The notes below the pieces were generated by a model that worked only from the letters and a program-made list of their open reading frames with translations, made no database searches and had not been told where the DNA came from. DNA of 64,000 bases from the NCBI GenBank assembly GCA_024399495.1, contig JAKSNY010000004.1, forward strand, positions 62,001 to 126,000, in the 5' to 3' direction. Position numbers and translations under genes: made by a program. Shown piece by piece: positions 63,019-64,000 of this stretch (within the stretch, counting starts at the first letter, position 1; each line of letters begins with the position of its first letter). Source of the stretch: Paludibacteraceae bacterium. Its GTDB lineage: Bacteria > Bacteroidota > Bacteroidia > Bacteroidales > Paludibacteraceae.

Positions 63019-64000
63019 TGAGAAGATTTTTGTTTGCATTGATAGGGATTGCTTTTACGCTCCCGATTATTGCTCAGGAGAGTACATCGGAGGCAAATCC
63101 TAAGGTACTTAGTGTATCTTTGAGAGATGCAGTGCAATATGCCGTTGACCATAACCGTTCACTACAGAATGCTTCGTTAGAGGAGAGACAGCAGCATGCG
63201 GCACGTTGGCAGACCATTGCCACTATGCTTCCACAGGTAAGTGGAACGTTGGATTACCTTAGTATGTGCGGGTATAAGATGAATATAGGCGGTATGGCTA
63301 TGCCAATGAACCCTAACGGTACTTTAGGTGTTACCGCCGCTTTGTCTTTGTCTGGTAAGCAGGTGGTTGCCACATTGCTTAATAATTTGGCTATAGAGAT
63401 GTCTGAGGTTTCAAAGAAAAAGACAGAGCAGACTGTAATTAACAGTGTTATAACCACTTACTATACAGTTCTTACTTTAACAGAGACCATAGATTTGCTT
63501 CAGGATAACTACAATAACCTTGAAACTCTTTACCAAAGGGCGTTAAAGGCTGTAGAGGTGGGTGCCGCAGAGCAGATTTCCGCAGACCAGATAGAGGTGC
63601 AGGTAAACACTTATAAGACATCTATCAGCGATGTACAACTAAACAGAGAGGTTATGCTCAGTACATTAAGGTTTTTATTGGGACTTGACCGTGACACCAA
63701 TGTGACATTAACAGATAAAATCAGTAACCTGATGTCTATAGATGAAACCCTTGCTATACTTGGAGAGGAGTTTGATATAGAGAAAAATTATGACTATCAG
63801 TTGGTTAGTAAGAATGCGGAAATTGCAAAGAAACAAATAACCCTTGCCACTATGGATTATATTCCGTCTGTAAGAGCCTATTACAAGTATTCCGCCAAGA
63901 CATATTTTGGTGCAGATGAGGGCTTTAATATGACTAACCCTAACACTATAGGAATCTCAGTTGACGTACCTATATGGTCATCGGGTCAAAGAGCATCTGC
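63015..64000 (+). CDS. TolC-family outer-membrane efflux protein (partial)
   Basis: The first about 328 residues of an outer-membrane efflux protein; it runs off the window. Signal peptide (about 1-21, TLPIIAQ), then the TolC pattern of helices (SLRDAVQYAVDHNRSLQNASL, LQDNYNNLETLYQRALK, EQISADQIEVQ). It forms the outer part of RND-type pumps; an adaptor and RND gene are likely to follow. It overlaps the TetR gene by 4 bases (ATGA). Confidence 0.93.
   Translation, partial: MMRRFLFALIGIAFTLPIIAQESTSEANPKVLSVSLRDAVQYAVDHNRSLQNASLEERQQHAARWQTIATMLPQVSGTLDYLSMCGYKMNIGGMAMPMNPNGTLGVTAALSLSGKQVVATLLNNLAIEMSEVSKKKTEQTVINSVITTYYTVLTLTETIDLLQDNYNNLETLYQRALKAVEVGAAEQISADQIEVQVNTYKTSISDVQLNREVMLSTLRFLLGLDRDTNVTLTDKISNLMSIDETLAILGEEFDIEKNYDYQLVSKNAEIAKKQITLATMDYIPSVRAYYKYSAKTYFGADEGFNMTNPNTIGISVDVPIWSSGQRAS

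Overview
The window is a stretch of chromosome from a member of the Bacteroidales (Bacteroidota). The evidence is: promoters of the Bacteroidota type (TTTG, about 18-20 bases, then TAnnTTTG); adjacent porV and porU genes of the type IX secretion system next to ispF; fimbrillin-like lipoproteins; a two-subunit methylmalonyl-CoA mutase; and the pdxJ/nadK, YebC/pheT and purM-prfA-pyrF neighbourhoods usual in this order. A precise genus cannot be read from the sequence. There are no rRNA genes, CRISPR arrays, transposases or clear prophage genes. There are two tRNAs, Gly(CCC) and Cys(GCA).

Layout. 0-2.6 kb: the end of hisD, a histone H1-like gene, tRNA-Gly with a duplicated tRNA-fragment repeat, ribH and a TPR membrane protein. 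2.8-7.4 kb: tRNA-Cys, a dense repeat patch, then an AT-rich accessory block (two small proteins, a PD-(D/E)XK protein, a WYL regulator) and, divergently, a DUF2130 protein. 7.4-14.7 kb: a soluble tandem ABC ATPase, a very large alpha-2-macroglobulin-like protein that lacks its thioester, and rimM. 14.6-26.7 kb is a long minus-strand housekeeping block: glnS, lpxA-lpxC-lpxD, an HD hydrolase, pyrF, prfA, purM, tonB-exbD-exbB and pdxJ. 26.7-37.3 kb: nadK-ruvC, then YebC, pheT, ispF, porV, porU and a fumarylacetoacetase-family gene. 37.4-42.3 kb: a CotH-kinase protein with a type IX sorting tail, and an AddA-like helicase-nuclease. 42.4-48.9 kb is a surface-protein region: long leader, MITE-like element, tiny peptide, two fimbrillin-like lipoproteins, an AAA/DUF4143 ATPase and an exported endonuclease/phosphatase lipoprotein. 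48.9-54.3 kb: a SufT-like factor, a TtcA-like enzyme and mutA-mutB. 54.3-59.7 kb: a six-gene operon of exported proteins of unknown function, the best candidate here for an undescribed system. 59.7-64 kb: an ABC-F protein, miaA, a TetR regulator and the start of a TolC-type efflux channel.

A theme runs through the window. Short dispersed repeats (TTGAAAGTT/TTTTCAATT tracts, a CCTCCCC-TT-GGGGAGG hairpin, ATGTATGATGT tracts, a CGCTTCGCGG module, a tRNA fragment) fill most gaps. In several places they supply the last codons and stop codon of a gene, the start codon of the next gene or part of a promoter, and twice they lie in frame inside the AddA-like gene. The LpxC gene ends in such a repeat exactly where Bacteroidota LpxC normally continues into a fused FabZ domain.
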